A stretch of 64,000 nt of DNA. Source: Parazoarcus communis (GTDB lineage: Bacteria; Pseudomonadota; Gammaproteobacteria; Burkholderiales; Rhodocyclaceae). Every line of letters begins with the position of its first letter. Positions within the stretch are counted from its first letter, which is position 1. A program made the position numbers and the translations under genes. The DNA lies in assembly GCF_003111645.1 (NCBI RefSeq), contig NZ_CP022187.1:2790001-2854000 (forward strand), in the 5' to 3' direction. Shown piece by piece: positions 1 through 9,786 of this stretch. The notes under the pieces were generated by a model. It saw nothing but the letters and a program-made list of their open reading frames with translations, made no database searches and was not told where the DNA came from.

Positions 1-1137
1 GATCTTGAGGTCAGGCATGAAGCCGGCGGCACCCAGAGCGGCGAGGCGCTTGGTATCGAGGTTGAGGTTCTCGAAGCCCCAGCGCATCTGCTCACCGGTC
101 ATCGGCTTGCCCTTGCCGAATTTCTCCTGGGCAGTGCGGATGGCCTCGACGGTGATGATGCCGTGCACCACACCACGGTTGTAGAGCACACTGCCGACGC
201 GCTCCTTGTCTTCCATGTTGCCGGCGTTCTTGGCGTAGACGTTGGTCTGGATGTCCTTGATCACGGGATAGTTGGCGCCTGCCACGTTGAAACCGGCAGC
301 CACGAAGCCCTTGGCGGCATCGCCCGCCGGGATCGCGTCTTCTTCCGAGCCCGCCCACCACACACCGATGACCTTGTCGCGCGAATAGCCGGTCTTGGCA
401 GCGGTGCGCAGTGCGGTCGCGTTCATCACGCCCCAGCCCCACAGGATCACGTAGTCGGGCTTCTGCTGGCGAATCTGCAGCCACTGGGCCTGCTGCTCGT
501 TACCCGGGTGGGCAACGGCCACCTTCTGCACTTCGAAGCCATGCTTTTCGGCGAGCTTGTCCATGATGGCGTGCGACTCCTTGCCATAGGCCGAGTCGTG
601 ATACAGCAGGCCGATCTTCTTGCCCTTGAGCTTGTCCATGCCACCGGCCTTGGTGCCGATGTAGTTCACGATGGCCGAAGCCTGCGACCAGTAGGTCGTG
701 ACCATCGGGAACACCCACGGGAACACGCTGCCGTCGGCAGCGTCGGTGCGGCCGTAGCCGATGGTGACCATCGGAATCTTGTCCTGCTCGACCTTCTCCA
801 GCACCGAGTACGTGATGCCGGTCGACAGCGGCTGGAACACCGAGTTACCGGTCGGCCCCTTGTTCTTCAGGCGCTCGTAGCACTCGACGCCACGGGCGTT
901 GTTGTATTCGGTTTCGCATTCTTCCCAGGTCAGCTTGACGCCGTTTACACCGCCGTCACGGGCGTTGACCATGGCCATGTAATCGATCCAGCCGCCATAC
1001 AGCGAGGCGCCGTTGGAACCATAGGGGCCGACGCGATAGCTCGGCAGACCGATGAACTGTTCCTGCGCGGCGGCATAGCCGCTCACGAGCAGACCTGCGA
1101 TGGCGGCGCCGATGAGTGCGGATTGCTTCAGTTTCAT
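1..1137 (-). CDS. ABC transporter substrate-binding protein, Liv/branched-chain amino acid type (partial, runs off left edge)
   Basis: This is a periplasmic binding protein of the type I fold used by high-affinity branched-chain amino acid, amide and aromatic-acid ABC importers. The start is well supported: GAGGAG lies upstream of an ATG at 1137, followed by a Sec signal peptide (basic MKLKQ, a hydrophobic stretch, AAAQ cleavage region at about residues 23-26). The mature part carries the usual Liv-family pattern, with an early GPYGSNG substrate-loop region and a later GLLYHDSAYGKE segment. The frame is open to base 1, so the C-terminus and probably a livF ATPase gene lie outside the window. 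It is the last visible gene of the operon that starts at 6123. The ligand cannot be read from sequence; co-location with an acyl-CoA synthetase suggests an organic acid rather than an amino acid. Confidence 0.9.
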   Translation of the reverse strand, partial: MKLKQSALIGAAIAGLLVSGYAAAQEQFIGLPSYRVGPYGSNGASLYGGWIDYMAMVNARDGGVNGVKLTWEECETEYNNARGVECYERLKNKGPTGNSVFQPLSTGITYSVLEKVEQDKIPMVTIGYGRTDAADGSVFPWVFPMVTTYWSQASAIVNYIGTKAGGMDKLKGKKIGLLYHDSAYGKESHAIMDKLAEKHGFEVQKVAVAHPGNEQQAQWLQIRQQKPDYVILWGWGVMNATALRTAAKTGYSRDKVIGVWWAGSEEDAIPAGDAAKGFVAAGFNVAGANYPVIKDIQTNVYAKNAGNMEDKERVGSVLYNRGVVHGIITVEAIRTAQEKFGKGKPMTGEQMRWGFENLNLDTKRLAALGAAGFMPDLKI

Positions 1138-1226
1138 GAGTGTCTCCTCTCTTATGTGTGTGGTGCTGCTTGGTACTGCCTTGAAACCGGCCGACGCGGC
1201 AGCGTCGGCCTGATGCTCGAATATGC

Positions 1227-2294
1227 TCAGTGCGGGAACGGCCACAGGCGCAACTTGTCCTTGGCCAGGGTCCACAAACGCGCCAGGCCGTGCGGTTCGA
1301 CGATCAGGAAGAAGATGATCAGTCCGCCGAAGACGATCAGCTCAAGGTTCGAGCCGAGGCCGGCAGGCAGGTTTCCCGCAAAGATCGTGTGCATGAAGAC
1401 GTTCAGGAAAATCGGCAGCAGCACGATGAACGCGGCGCCCAGGAAAGAACCCAGAATCGAGCCCACGCCTCCGATGATGATCATGAACAGGATCTTGAAC
1501 GACAGGTCGAGGTTAAAGCCTTCGGGCTCCACCGTCCCCAGATAGGTGTAGGCGTAGAGAGCGCCGGCCACACCGCAGTAGAACGACGACACGGCAAAGG
1601 CACTGAGCTTGGCGCGCATCGGACGGATGCCGATCACTTCGGCAGCCACGTCCATGTCGCGCACCGCCATCCAGCGCCGGCCCGTCGCAGACCTCACCAG
1701 ATTCTTGGCCAGCAGCGCCAGCACGACGACGATGGAAAGCGTCAGCAGATACTTGAGGATCGGTGTATTGAAGGCGACGCCGAGGATATTCACTTCCTGT
1801 GCGGAGATCACGCCCGAGGACGAGTAGTTGGAGAACCACGAGAACTTCACCAGCGCCCAGACGATGAAGAACTGCGCAGCAAGCGTCGCCACTGCCAGGT
1901 AGAAGCCCTTGATGCGCAGACTGGGCAGGCCGAACGCGACGCCGACCAGTGCCGCACACAGACCACCGAGGATAAGTGCCACGATGAAGGGCATGCCGTC
2001 GATACGCAGCATGAAGTTGTACGCACCGAACGCCCCTACCGCCATGAACGCAGCCGAGCCCAGCGACAGCTGCCCGGCATAGCCGGTGAGGATGTTGAGA
2101 CCGATCGCGGCAAGCGAGAAGATCAGCACCGGGATCAGGATGGCCTGCAACCAGTACTCGCTGGCGAACATCGGCACTGCGAGAAAGAAGATGGCGAGGA
2201 TCACCGCCATGCCGATCCTGTCCTGACGGATCGGCAGGATCTGCTGATCTTCCTTGTAACTGGCCTTGAACTGGCCGGCTTCACGATAAAGCAT
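1227..2294 (-). CDS. livM: Branched-chain amino acid-type ABC transporter permease (LivM family)
   Basis: Inner-membrane permease of 355 residues, the usual LivM length. After a short cytosolic N-terminus it has about eight to ten hydrophobic segments, including the family-typical stretch GLNILTGYAGQLSLGSAAF at about residues 85-105. It pairs with the LivH-type permease encoded just upstream to form the transmembrane channel. It sits between livH and the binding-protein gene on the same strand with gaps of about 70-90 bases, so it is part of one transcription unit. Assignment to the family is firm; the transported substrate is not known. Confidence 0.92.
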   Translation of the reverse strand: MLYREAGQFKASYKEDQQILPIRQDRIGMAVILAIFFLAVPMFASEYWLQAILIPVLIFSLAAIGLNILTGYAGQLSLGSAAFMAVGAFGAYNFMLRIDGMPFIVALILGGLCAALVGVAFGLPSLRIKGFYLAVATLAAQFFIVWALVKFSWFSNYSSSGVISAQEVNILGVAFNTPILKYLLTLSIVVVLALLAKNLVRSATGRRWMAVRDMDVAAEVIGIRPMRAKLSAFAVSSFYCGVAGALYAYTYLGTVEPEGFNLDLSFKILFMIIIGGVGSILGSFLGAAFIVLLPIFLNVFMHTIFAGNLPAGLGSNLELIVFGGLIIFFLIVEPHGLARLWTLAKDKLRLWPFPH

Positions 2295-2366
2295 GTGTTG
2301 TCTCCGAAAACCTTGTCGTTATGACAGCCTGCCTGGGCGCTCGCGGGCGCCGGCAGGCTTTCGCGG

Positions 2367-3293
2367 TCAGACCCTGTCGATGTGCTTCTCGCCGAACAGA
2401 CCTTCCGGGCGCACCAGCAGGAAGAACAGCGCAAGCATGTAAGGGAACCAGCCCTCGATACCGCCGCCGACGAAGGGGCCGATATAGACTTCGGCCAGTT
2501 TCTCCGACGCGCCGATGATCAGACCGCCGACGATCGCACCCGGCACCGACGTGAAGCCGCCCAGGATCAGCACCGGCAAGGCCTTGAGCGCGGTGAAGGT
2601 CAGTGCGAACTGAACCCCGCTGCGAGCGCCCCAGATCAGGCCGGCGACCAGGGCGACGAAGCCCGCCACACCCCAGACGATCGCCCAGATGTGCTGCAGC
2701 GGAATGCCGATCGACAATGCCGCCTGGTGATCATCGGCCACGGCACGCAGGGCGCGTCCGACCTTGGTGTATTGGAAGAACAGGGCCAGCGCCGCCACCA
2801 GGATGCCCGCCAGCGCTGCCGCGAACACGTCGAACTTGGACACGATCATGTCCGCGCTGTCGAGAATCCATTCAATCGGCTCATCGGTGATGCCGAGGTC
2901 CAGGGCACGGACGTTGGCACCCCAGATCGCCTGGGCGATGCCCTCGACGAGAAAGGTGAGGCCGATGGTGGCCATGAACAGCGTGATGTGCGGCTGGTTG
3001 ACCAACGGCCGCAGCACCACTTTCTCGGTCAGGATGCCGAGCACGATCATCGAGGCCAGGGCAAGGATGAAGGCGAGCCAGAACACCACCGCGCTGCCCT
3101 CTTCCAGCCCAGTCCAGCCGGGCAGCAGCTCCTGAAAGCCGACAAACGTGAGTGCGGCAAAGAACACCATCGCCCCCTGGGCGAAGTTGAACACGCCCGA
3201 GGCCTTGTAGATCAGCACGAAGCCGAGGGCGACGAGGGCGTAGAGCACCCCCGAGAGCAGTCCGCCGATCAGCACTTCGAAAAAGAAACCCAT
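2367..3293 (-). CDS. livH: Branched-chain amino acid-type ABC transporter permease (LivH family)
   Basis: Inner-membrane permease of 308 residues. It begins MGFFFEVLIGGLLSGVLYAL, and the motif GFVLIYKASGVFNFAQGAM follows at about residues 24-42, which is characteristic of LivH. About eight hydrophobic segments are visible. An AAGGAGA ribosome site stands upstream of the ATG. The gene lies between livG and livM, all on the minus strand with short gaps, so it should be co-transcribed and form the heterodimeric channel with LivM. Confidence 0.93.
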   Translation of the reverse strand: MGFFFEVLIGGLLSGVLYALVALGFVLIYKASGVFNFAQGAMVFFAALTFVGFQELLPGWTGLEEGSAVVFWLAFILALASMIVLGILTEKVVLRPLVNQPHITLFMATIGLTFLVEGIAQAIWGANVRALDLGITDEPIEWILDSADMIVSKFDVFAAALAGILVAALALFFQYTKVGRALRAVADDHQAALSIGIPLQHIWAIVWGVAGFVALVAGLIWGARSGVQFALTFTALKALPVLILGGFTSVPGAIVGGLIIGASEKLAEVYIGPFVGGGIEGWFPYMLALFFLLVRPEGLFGEKHIDRV

Positions 3294-3326
3294 TGTTGTC
3301 TCCTTGTCCTTCTTGTTCTGGCGGGC

Positions 3327-4148
3327 TCAGTGCGAGGTGCCGAGGTAGGCCGCGATCACATCCGCGTTGTTCTTGACTTCGTCCGGAGGCCCATCGCCGA
3401 TCTTCTTGCCGTAATCGAGCACCACGACGCGGTCGGAGATGTCCATCACCACGCCCATGTCGTGCTCGATCAGCACGATGGTGGTACCGAACTGGTCGTT
3501 TACATCGAGAATGAAGCGGCACATGTCCTGCTTTTCCTCGACGTTCATGCCGGCCATCGGCTCATCGAGCAGCAGCAGCGTGGGCTCGGCTGCCAGTGCG
3601 CGGCCCAGCTCGACCCGCTTCTGCAGGCCATAGGGGAGGCGCCCAACCGGCGTCTTGCGGATGCTCTGGATTTCGAGGAAGTCGATGACTTCCTCGACCT
3701 TCCTGCGGTGCTCGATCTCTTCGCGCTGGGCCCGGCCCCAGAACAGCGCATGTTCGAGCAGGCTGCACTTCATCTTCAGATTGCGCCCGGTCATGATGTT
3801 GTCGAGCACACTCATGCCCTTGAACAGCGCGATGTTCTGGAAGGTGCGGGCAATGCCCTGTGCCGCAGCGGTGTGCGGGTCCATCTTCTGCCGCGGCTCG
3901 CCGCGGAACAGGATGTTGCCCTTCTGCGGATGGTAGACGCCGTTCATCACGTTCAGCATCGAGCTCTTGCCAGCCCCGTTGGGGCCGATGATCGAGCGGA
4001 TTTCGTGCTCGCGCACATCGAAACTGATATCGGTCAGCGCGTTCACCCCGCCGAAGCTCAGCGAGATGTGCTGCAGATCGAGAATCACCTCTCCGATCCG
4101 GCGACCGTCCCCGGTCGCAGCGTCCTGCGCCATGTCATTCATCATCAT
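3327..4148 (-). CDS. livG: Liv-type ABC transporter ATP-binding protein (LivG family)
   Basis: Cytoplasmic ATPase that drives the LivHM importer. The Walker A motif GPNGAGKS is at residues 55-62, the ABC signature region is the variant YGLQKRVELGRAL, and Walker B with the catalytic Glu is LLLLDEPMAGMN. The 273-residue length fits LivG. The start has a GAGGAGACAGGG ribosome site; three consecutive Met codons make the exact first residue uncertain by two codons. It follows the acyl-CoA synthetase gene with a gap of only 10 bases, so the two are almost certainly co-expressed. The second ATPase (livF) is not in the window and is expected downstream of the left edge. Confidence 0.93.
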   Translation of the reverse strand: MMMNDMAQDAATGDGRRIGEVILDLQHISLSFGGVNALTDISFDVREHEIRSIIGPNGAGKSSMLNVMNGVYHPQKGNILFRGEPRQKMDPHTAAAQGIARTFQNIALFKGMSVLDNIMTGRNLKMKCSLLEHALFWGRAQREEIEHRRKVEEVIDFLEIQSIRKTPVGRLPYGLQKRVELGRALAAEPTLLLLDEPMAGMNVEEKQDMCRFILDVNDQFGTTIVLIEHDMGVVMDISDRVVVLDYGKKIGDGPPDEVKNNADVIAAYLGTSH

Positions 4149-4158
4149 CCCTGTCTCC

Positions 4159-6123
4159 TCAAGCGGCCTGCTTCGCGGCCTGCGGCGTGAAAGTCTTCAC
4201 GTCCTCGATGCGCAGGTCGGCACTGACCTTGCCGGTGCGGCCGTCTTCGTACTTCACCTGGGTCTCGATGTACTGCGACTTCTTGCCGGCATAGAGCCCA
4301 TCGATCAGCACCTCATAGCGCTCCGCCACGAAATTGCGGCGTACCTTGCGCGTGCGCGTCAGCTCGCCATCGTCGGCATCGAGTTCCTTGTGCAGGATGA
4401 GGAAGCGCTTGATCTGCGAGCCGCTCATCTTGGGGTCGGCCGCGAGGTCGGCATTCACCGCTTCAATGCCCTCCCTGATCAGCTCGTACACAGCGTCCTG
4501 TGCGGCCAGGTCGGTATAGCCCGAATAGCCCATGCCTTTTCTTTCGGCCCAGTTGCCCACCGCTTCGAGGTCGATGTTGATGAAGGCAGTGACGAAATCG
4601 CGACCGTTGCCGAAGGTGACGGCTTCCTTGATGTGCTGGAAGAACTTGAGCTTGTTCTCGACATAGTTCGGCGCAAACATCGAACCATCGTTGAGCTTGC
4701 CCACATCCTTGGCGCGATCGATGATCTTCAGGTGGCCGTCTTCATCGAAGAAGCCCGCATCGCCGGTCATGAAGTAGCCGTCGGCGTTGATCGACTCGGC
4801 CGTGGCATCCGGACGCTTGTAATAGGTCTTGAGCAGCATCGGCCCCTTGACCAGAATCTCGCCGTTGTCGGCGAGCTTGACCTCGACGAAGGGTGCCGGC
4901 TTGCCGACGGAGTCGAGCTTGATCTCGCCATCGGGCTGCAGGCAGACATAGGCGCAGGTTTCGGTCTGGCCGTAGAGCTGCTTCAGGTTCACTCCGATCG
5001 AGCGATAGAAGCGGAAAAGGTCGGGCCCGATGGCCGCGCCTGCGGTATAGGCCACGCGGATGCGGCTGAAGCCGAGTACGTTCTTCAACGGACCGTACAC
5101 CAGCAGATTGCCGAGCCAGTACTGAAAGCGGTCGCCTGCGGAGACCTGCTTGCCGTCGAGGATGTCGGCGCCGCAGCGGCGGGAAACGTCCATGAAGTGA
5201 TGGAAGATCCTGCGCTTGAAAGCGCCCGCATCCTCCATCCGGATCATGACCTGGGTGAGCAGGTTCTCGAACACGCGCGGCGGCGCAAAGTAGTAAGTCG
5301 GCCCGATCTCGCGCAAGTCGGTCATCACCGTTTCGCCCGACTCCGGGCAGTTGATGGTGAAGCCAGCCAGCATGGCCTGGGCAAACGAGAACAGGTGGTC
5401 GCCCACCCACGCCATCGGCAGGTAGGACAGGATGTCTTCCTGATCCGTCAGCTTGTCGAACTGCACCCCGCCACGGGCGGCCGCGATGAAGGCGCCGTGT
5501 GTCTGGCACACGCCCTTGGGCTTGCCGGTGGTCCCTGAGGTGTAGAGCATGATGGAGATGTCGTCCGACGCCCCCTTGGCGACTTCACCGTCGAGGAAGT
5601 CGCCCTGGTTGCGGTCATGGATGCGACCCATTTCCTGCAACTCGTCCAGGCCCATCAGCAGGGTCTGGGTGTAGTGACGCATGCCGCGCGCATCGTCGTA
5701 GATCACACGCTCGAGCAGCGGCACCTCGGACTGGATCTCGAGCATCTTGTCGACCTGCTCCTGATCCTCGACCACCGCAAAGCGGATCTCGGCATCCTGC
5801 AGCACATAGGCCATTTCCTGTGCCACCGCATCCTGGTAAAGCATCACGGGAATGCCGCCGAGGCACTGGCAGGCTGCGACCGACCAGTACAGGCGGGGGC
5901 GGTTGTCGCCGATGATGGCAAGACGGTCGCCACGCTTGAAGCCGAGTTCGGCGAGACCGCAGGCAATGGCCCTCACACTCTCGGCCACCTGCGCCCAGGT
6001 ATAGGTTTGCCAGATGCCGTACGCCTTTTCCCGCATCGCCGGCCGGTTCGGCCTCAGCTTTGCGTGCTGCATCAGCAGCCGTGGAAACGTGTCGAGCCCC
6101 GTCTGCCCGTGAGTATCGGACAT
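4159..6123 (-). CDS. Long-chain acyl-CoA synthetase-like AMP-forming ligase
   Basis: Adenylate-forming ligase of 654 residues in the long-chain acyl-CoA synthetase group (COG1022 type). It would activate a carboxylic acid to its CoA thioester through an acyl-AMP. The AMP-binding P-loop YTSGTTGKPKG is clear, followed by the QLYGQTE motif and the TGD and KIIDRAKD motifs of the C-terminal domain. The chosen start (MSDT) has a consensus AAGGAGG six bases upstream; the longer open frame to 6318 lacks such a site. It is the first gene of the liv operon, an arrangement that suggests uptake and activation of the same acid. The substrate (fatty, aromatic or branched acid) cannot be read from sequence. 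Confidence 0.9.
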   Translation of the reverse strand: MSDTHGQTGLDTFPRLLMQHAKLRPNRPAMREKAYGIWQTYTWAQVAESVRAIACGLAELGFKRGDRLAIIGDNRPRLYWSVAACQCLGGIPVMLYQDAVAQEMAYVLQDAEIRFAVVEDQEQVDKMLEIQSEVPLLERVIYDDARGMRHYTQTLLMGLDELQEMGRIHDRNQGDFLDGEVAKGASDDISIMLYTSGTTGKPKGVCQTHGAFIAAARGGVQFDKLTDQEDILSYLPMAWVGDHLFSFAQAMLAGFTINCPESGETVMTDLREIGPTYYFAPPRVFENLLTQVMIRMEDAGAFKRRIFHHFMDVSRRCGADILDGKQVSAGDRFQYWLGNLLVYGPLKNVLGFSRIRVAYTAGAAIGPDLFRFYRSIGVNLKQLYGQTETCAYVCLQPDGEIKLDSVGKPAPFVEVKLADNGEILVKGPMLLKTYYKRPDATAESINADGYFMTGDAGFFDEDGHLKIIDRAKDVGKLNDGSMFAPNYVENKLKFFQHIKEAVTFGNGRDFVTAFINIDLEAVGNWAERKGMGYSGYTDLAAQDAVYELIREGIEAVNADLAADPKMSGSQIKRFLILHKELDADDGELTRTRKVRRNFVAERYEVLIDGLYAGKKSQYIETQVKYEDGRTGKVSADLRIEDVKTFTPQAAKQAA

Positions 6124-6246
6124 GCCCATCCTCCTTCGGTTGATCCTGCCTGTCTCCGCACCCGGAATTCGCAGCGTTTCCGCTTGTCCGGATGTGGCGC
6201 ACTGTTGGCGCCTTGGTCTTTTGTCAGGTCTTAGTGTCGCAGGGCA

Positions 6247-6288
6247 TGTTTGCGCAACTGTTTGCGCAATGTACTGAATTGTTGCAAC
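6247..6288. promoter_or_regulatory. Tandem TGTTTGCGCAA repeats in the promoter region of the acyl-CoA synthetase operon
   Basis: Two exact 11-base copies of TGTTTGCGCAA at 6247-6257 and 6259-6269 are spaced 12 bases apart, and each contains the palindrome TTGCGCAA. A related palindrome GTTGCAAC follows at 6281-6288. They lie 120-165 bases upstream of the acyl-CoA synthetase start, where an operator would be expected. The repeat is seen directly; the regulatory role is inferred and the regulator is unknown. Confidence 0.4.
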
Positions 6289-6324
6289 AGGCGGAATTCC
6301 GCATTGGCAGCCAGTCATGGCAAA

Positions 6325-6349
6325 GAAAAACGGCGCCGAAGCGCCGTTT
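6325..6349 (-). terminator. Rho-independent terminator of icmF
   Basis: On the minus strand a 9-bp stem (AAACGGCGC with GCGCCGTTT, four-base loop) is followed directly by a T-rich run. It lies 36 bases beyond the icmF stop codon and separates icmF from the acyl-CoA synthetase operon on the same strand. Confidence 0.85.
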
Positions 6350-6384
6350 CACTGTTACCCCTTCGTGCGAAGGCGCACCGTGGC

Positions 6385-9300
6385 TTACATGCTGCGCCGG
6401 TACTGGCCGCCCACCTTGTACAGGGCTTCGGTGATCTGCCCCAGCGAGCAGTAGCGCACGGCATCGACCAGCACCGCGAACACGTTGCCGTTTTCGATCA
6501 CGGTCTGCTGCAGCTTGGCCTGCCACTTCGGCGCCTCGGCCTTGTTGCGGGCATGGAAGTCCTGCAGGCGCTTGAGCTGGCCCTGCTTCTCGTCCTCGGT
6601 CGAGCGCGCAAGTTCGATTTCCTGCTGCGCCTGACCCTTGGGGTTGAGAAAGGTATTCACGCCGATGATCGGGTAGGAGCCGTCGTGCTTCTTGTGCTCG
6701 TAGTACAGCGACTCTTCCTGGATCTTGCCGCGCTGGTAGCCGGTTTCCATGGCACCAAGCACGCCGCCACGCGAGGCGATGGCCTCGAACTCCTTGAGCA
6801 CGGCTTCTTCGACGAGATCGGTGAGTTCGTCGATGATGAAGGCGCCCTGGTTGGGGTTTTCGTTCTTGGCCAGGCCCCACTCGCGGTTGATGATGAGCTG
6901 GATCGCCATCGCACGACGTACCGAATCGTCGGTCGGCGTGGTGATCGCCTCGTCGTAGGCGTTGGTGTGCAGGCTGTTGCAGTTGTCGTAGATCGCGATC
7001 AGTGCCTGCAGCGTGGTGCGGATGTCGTTGAAGTCCATCTCCTGCGCATGCAGCGAACGGCCCGAGGTCTGCACGTGGTACTTCAGCTTCTGGCTGCGCT
7101 CGTTGGCACCGTACTTGTTCTTCATCGCCACCGCCCAGATGCGGCGGGCGACGCGGCCGATCACCGAGTATTCCGGATCCATGCCGTTGCTGAAGAAGAA
7201 GGACAGGTTGGGCGCAAAGTCGTCGATCTGCATGCCGCGCGCCAGATAGCTCTCGACGTAGGTGAAGCCGTTCGACAGCGTGAAGGCGAGCTGGCTGATC
7301 GGGTTCGCACCAGCCTCGGCAATGTGATAGCCGGAGATCGACACCGAGTAGAAGTTCTGCACCTGGTGATGAACGAAGTACTCCTGGATGTCGCCCATCA
7401 TCTTGAGTGCGAACTCGGTGGAGAAGATGCAGGTGTTCTGACCCTGATCTTCCTTCAGGATGTCGGCCTGCACCGTGCCGCGCACCGACGACAGCGTCCA
7501 TGCACGGATCTTGGCGTACTCGTCTTCGGTCGGCTCGCGGCCGTTATCGACCTTGAACTTGGCAATCTGCTGATCGAGCGCGGTATTGAAGAAGAAGGCC
7601 AGAATGATCGGCGCCGGACCGTTGATCGTCATCGACACCGAGGTGGTCGGCGCGCACAGGTCGAAGCCGTCGTACAACACCTTCATGTCGTCGAGCGTGG
7701 CAATGGACACGCCGGAGTTGCCGATCTTGCCGTAGATGTCGGGGCGCAGGTCGGGGTCGCAGCCGTACAGGGTGACCGAGTCAAAAGCGGTCGACAGCCG
7801 GTGCGCCGGCATGCCTTCGGACACGCGCTTGAAGCGGCGGTTGGTGCGGAAGGCATCGCCTTCGCCGGCAAACATCCGGGTCGGATCCTCGCCCTCGCGC
7901 TTGAACGCAAACACGCCAGCGGTGAAGGGGAAGGAGCCGGGAACATTCTCCTTCATCAGGAATTTCAGCGTCTCGCCTTCGTCGTCGAAGCTCGGCAGGG
8001 CGACCTTGCGGATCTTGCTGCCCGACAACGATTGCGACGTGAGCTGGGTGCGGATCTCCTTGTCGCGGATCTTCACCACGTATTCGTCGGCCGCATACAG
8101 CGCCTTGGTGGTCGGCCACTGTTCGAGCAGCTTCTGCGCAGCCGGCGTGAGTTCGCCGTTCTTCCAGTTGATCAGCTCGTCAAAGTGCTCACCCGGTTTG
8201 CCGCATTCCGCGAACAGTGACTTGGCAATCTTCAGCGACTGGCGCTCGCGGGCGACACGTGCCTGCTGCTCGACATGCTTGTGGTAGCCGCGCACGGTAT
8301 CGGCGATCTCGGCCAGATAACGGATGCGCTCAGCCGGCACGATTGCACGCCCCTGGCTGGAGGCGCGGATGGTGACCACCGGCAGCTTGCCTGGCTTGGC
8401 CTTGAGGCCGGCCTTGATCAGCTCGGGCAGCATCGCCTGATACAGCGCGGTCACGCCGTCATCGTTGAAGCGCGCGGCCATGGTGCCGAATACCGGCATC
8501 TCTTCGGTCGGGCTGGTGAACAGTTCGCGGTTGCGCTGGTACTGCTTGCGCACATCGCGCAGCGCGTCTTCGGAACCCTTGCGGTCGAACTTGTTGATGG
8601 CGACAAAATCGGCGAAGTCGAGCATGTCGATCTTCTCGAGCTGGCTGGCGGCACCGAACTCCGGCGTCATCACGTACAGCGACTTGTCGACAAAGGGCAC
8701 GATCGCAGCATTGCCCTGGCCGATACCCGAGGTTTCGACGACAACGAGATCGAAGCCGGCGAGCTTGCACGCGGCGATCACTTCGGGCAGCGCCGCGGAC
8801 ACTTCAGAGCCGGTGTCGCGGGTGGCGAGCGAGCGCATGAAGATGTTCTCGTGCTCGATCGCGTTCATGCGGATGCGGTCTCCCAGCAGCGCGCCGCCGG
8901 TGCGCTTGCGCGAGGGGTCGATGGAGACGATGGCGAGCTTGAGCCTGTCGTCCTGGTCGAGACGGAAGCGGCGCACGAGTTCGTCGGTGAGCGAGGACTT
9001 GCCCGCACCGCCGGTACCGGTGATGCCAAGCGTGGGCACCTTGGTCTTCGCCGCCGCGTCGACGATCGCCTTGCGAACGTCGTCGCCGTAGCCGCCGTTC
9101 TCGAGCGCGGTGATGATCTGGGCCAGCGCACGGCGGTCACCCTTGGCCAGCGCCTTGAGCACCTCGTCCGCCTTCTTCGGCGCAGCGTTCGTCAGATCGA
9201 CATCCGAGCGCTCGACCACGCTGTTGATCATGCCCTGCAGACCGAACTTGGCGCCGTCCTCGGGCGAGAACACATGGGTCACGCCGTAGTCGTGCAGTTC

Positions 9301-9651
9301 CTTGATCTCGGACGGAACGATCACCCCGCCGCCGCCGCCGAAGACCTTGATGTTCTCGCCACCGTTGGCCTTGAGCAGGTCGATCATGTACTTGAAGAAT
9401 TCGACGTGACCGCCCTGGTAGCTGGTGATCGCGATGCCCTGCACATCCTCCTGCAGCGCCGCATTGACGATCTCGCCGACCGAGCGGTTATGACCCATGT
9501 GGATCACTTCGGCACCGGTCGATTGCAGAATGCGCCGCATGATGTTGATCGAGGCGTCATGGCCGTCGAACAAGGCCGCCGCCGTCACGAAACGCACCTT
9601 GTTTTTCGGCTTGTAGGGCTGCAGCTTCTGGGCCACGCTCAGATCGGTCAT
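6385..9651 (-). CDS. icmF: Fused isobutyryl-CoA mutase (IcmF): B12-binding, G-protein chaperone and mutase domains
   Basis: Adenosylcobalamin-dependent isobutyryl-CoA/n-butyryl-CoA mutase with its G-protein chaperone in one 1088-residue chain. Order: B12-binding domain at about 20-150 with DGHDAS and His31 as probable lower ligand; MeaB/MeaI-like GTPase with Walker A GTGGAGKS ending near Lys218 and the base motif NKFD; then the catalytic barrel. Substrate-selecting positions read Phe594 (in RMFAGEG) and Gln738 (in GQNTCIF), where methylmalonyl-CoA mutases have Tyr and Arg. As I recall, these match Phe598 and Gln742 of the Geobacillus enzyme. This supports isobutyryl- (or pivalyl/isovaleryl-) CoA rather than methylmalonyl-CoA. 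The gene stands alone with its own terminator and is divergent from an AraC-type regulator. Confidence 0.96.
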   Translation of the reverse strand: MTDLSVAQKLQPYKPKNKVRFVTAAALFDGHDASINIMRRILQSTGAEVIHMGHNRSVGEIVNAALQEDVQGIAITSYQGGHVEFFKYMIDLLKANGGENIKVFGGGGGVIVPSEIKELHDYGVTHVFSPEDGAKFGLQGMINSVVERSDVDLTNAAPKKADEVLKALAKGDRRALAQIITALENGGYGDDVRKAIVDAAAKTKVPTLGITGTGGAGKSSLTDELVRRFRLDQDDRLKLAIVSIDPSRKRTGGALLGDRIRMNAIEHENIFMRSLATRDTGSEVSAALPEVIAACKLAGFDLVVVETSGIGQGNAAIVPFVDKSLYVMTPEFGAASQLEKIDMLDFADFVAINKFDRKGSEDALRDVRKQYQRNRELFTSPTEEMPVFGTMAARFNDDGVTALYQAMLPELIKAGLKAKPGKLPVVTIRASSQGRAIVPAERIRYLAEIADTVRGYHKHVEQQARVARERQSLKIAKSLFAECGKPGEHFDELINWKNGELTPAAQKLLEQWPTTKALYAADEYVVKIRDKEIRTQLTSQSLSGSKIRKVALPSFDDEGETLKFLMKENVPGSFPFTAGVFAFKREGEDPTRMFAGEGDAFRTNRRFKRVSEGMPAHRLSTAFDSVTLYGCDPDLRPDIYGKIGNSGVSIATLDDMKVLYDGFDLCAPTTSVSMTINGPAPIILAFFFNTALDQQIAKFKVDNGREPTEDEYAKIRAWTLSSVRGTVQADILKEDQGQNTCIFSTEFALKMMGDIQEYFVHHQVQNFYSVSISGYHIAEAGANPISQLAFTLSNGFTYVESYLARGMQIDDFAPNLSFFFSNGMDPEYSVIGRVARRIWAVAMKNKYGANERSQKLKYHVQTSGRSLHAQEMDFNDIRTTLQALIAIYDNCNSLHTNAYDEAITTPTDDSVRRAMAIQLIINREWGLAKNENPNQGAFIIDELTDLVEEAVLKEFEAIASRGGVLGAMETGYQRGKIQEESLYYEHKKHDGSYPIIGVNTFLNPKGQAQQEIELARSTEDEKQGQLKRLQDFHARNKAEAPKWQAKLQQTVIENGNVFAVLVDAVRYCSLGQITEALYKVGGQYRRSM

Positions 9652-9786
9652 GTTGGTCTCCCCCGCTTATAGAGTCTGATGATGGCATCTTAGAAGCCAG
9701 CTGGCCGGAATGCCATTGCCGCAGCCGACGTCCATCGTGCAAAATCCGCCAATCATCCGAATGCACTCCGAACCCACGGTGAGGCC

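Noticed and set aside
163-1545. Long plus-strand open frame opposite the binding protein and livM genes
   Set aside because: It is the antisense frame of two clear genes in high-GC DNA; composition is His/Arg/Gly-rich and matches no family. The same holds for frames at 2382-4190, 6250-8220, 8275-9672, 17652-19838, 19937-21754 and 21594-23234.
9652-9786. Cobalamin riboswitch or strong palindrome before icmF
   Set aside because: Only 135 bases without a B12 box or a convincing inverted repeat.
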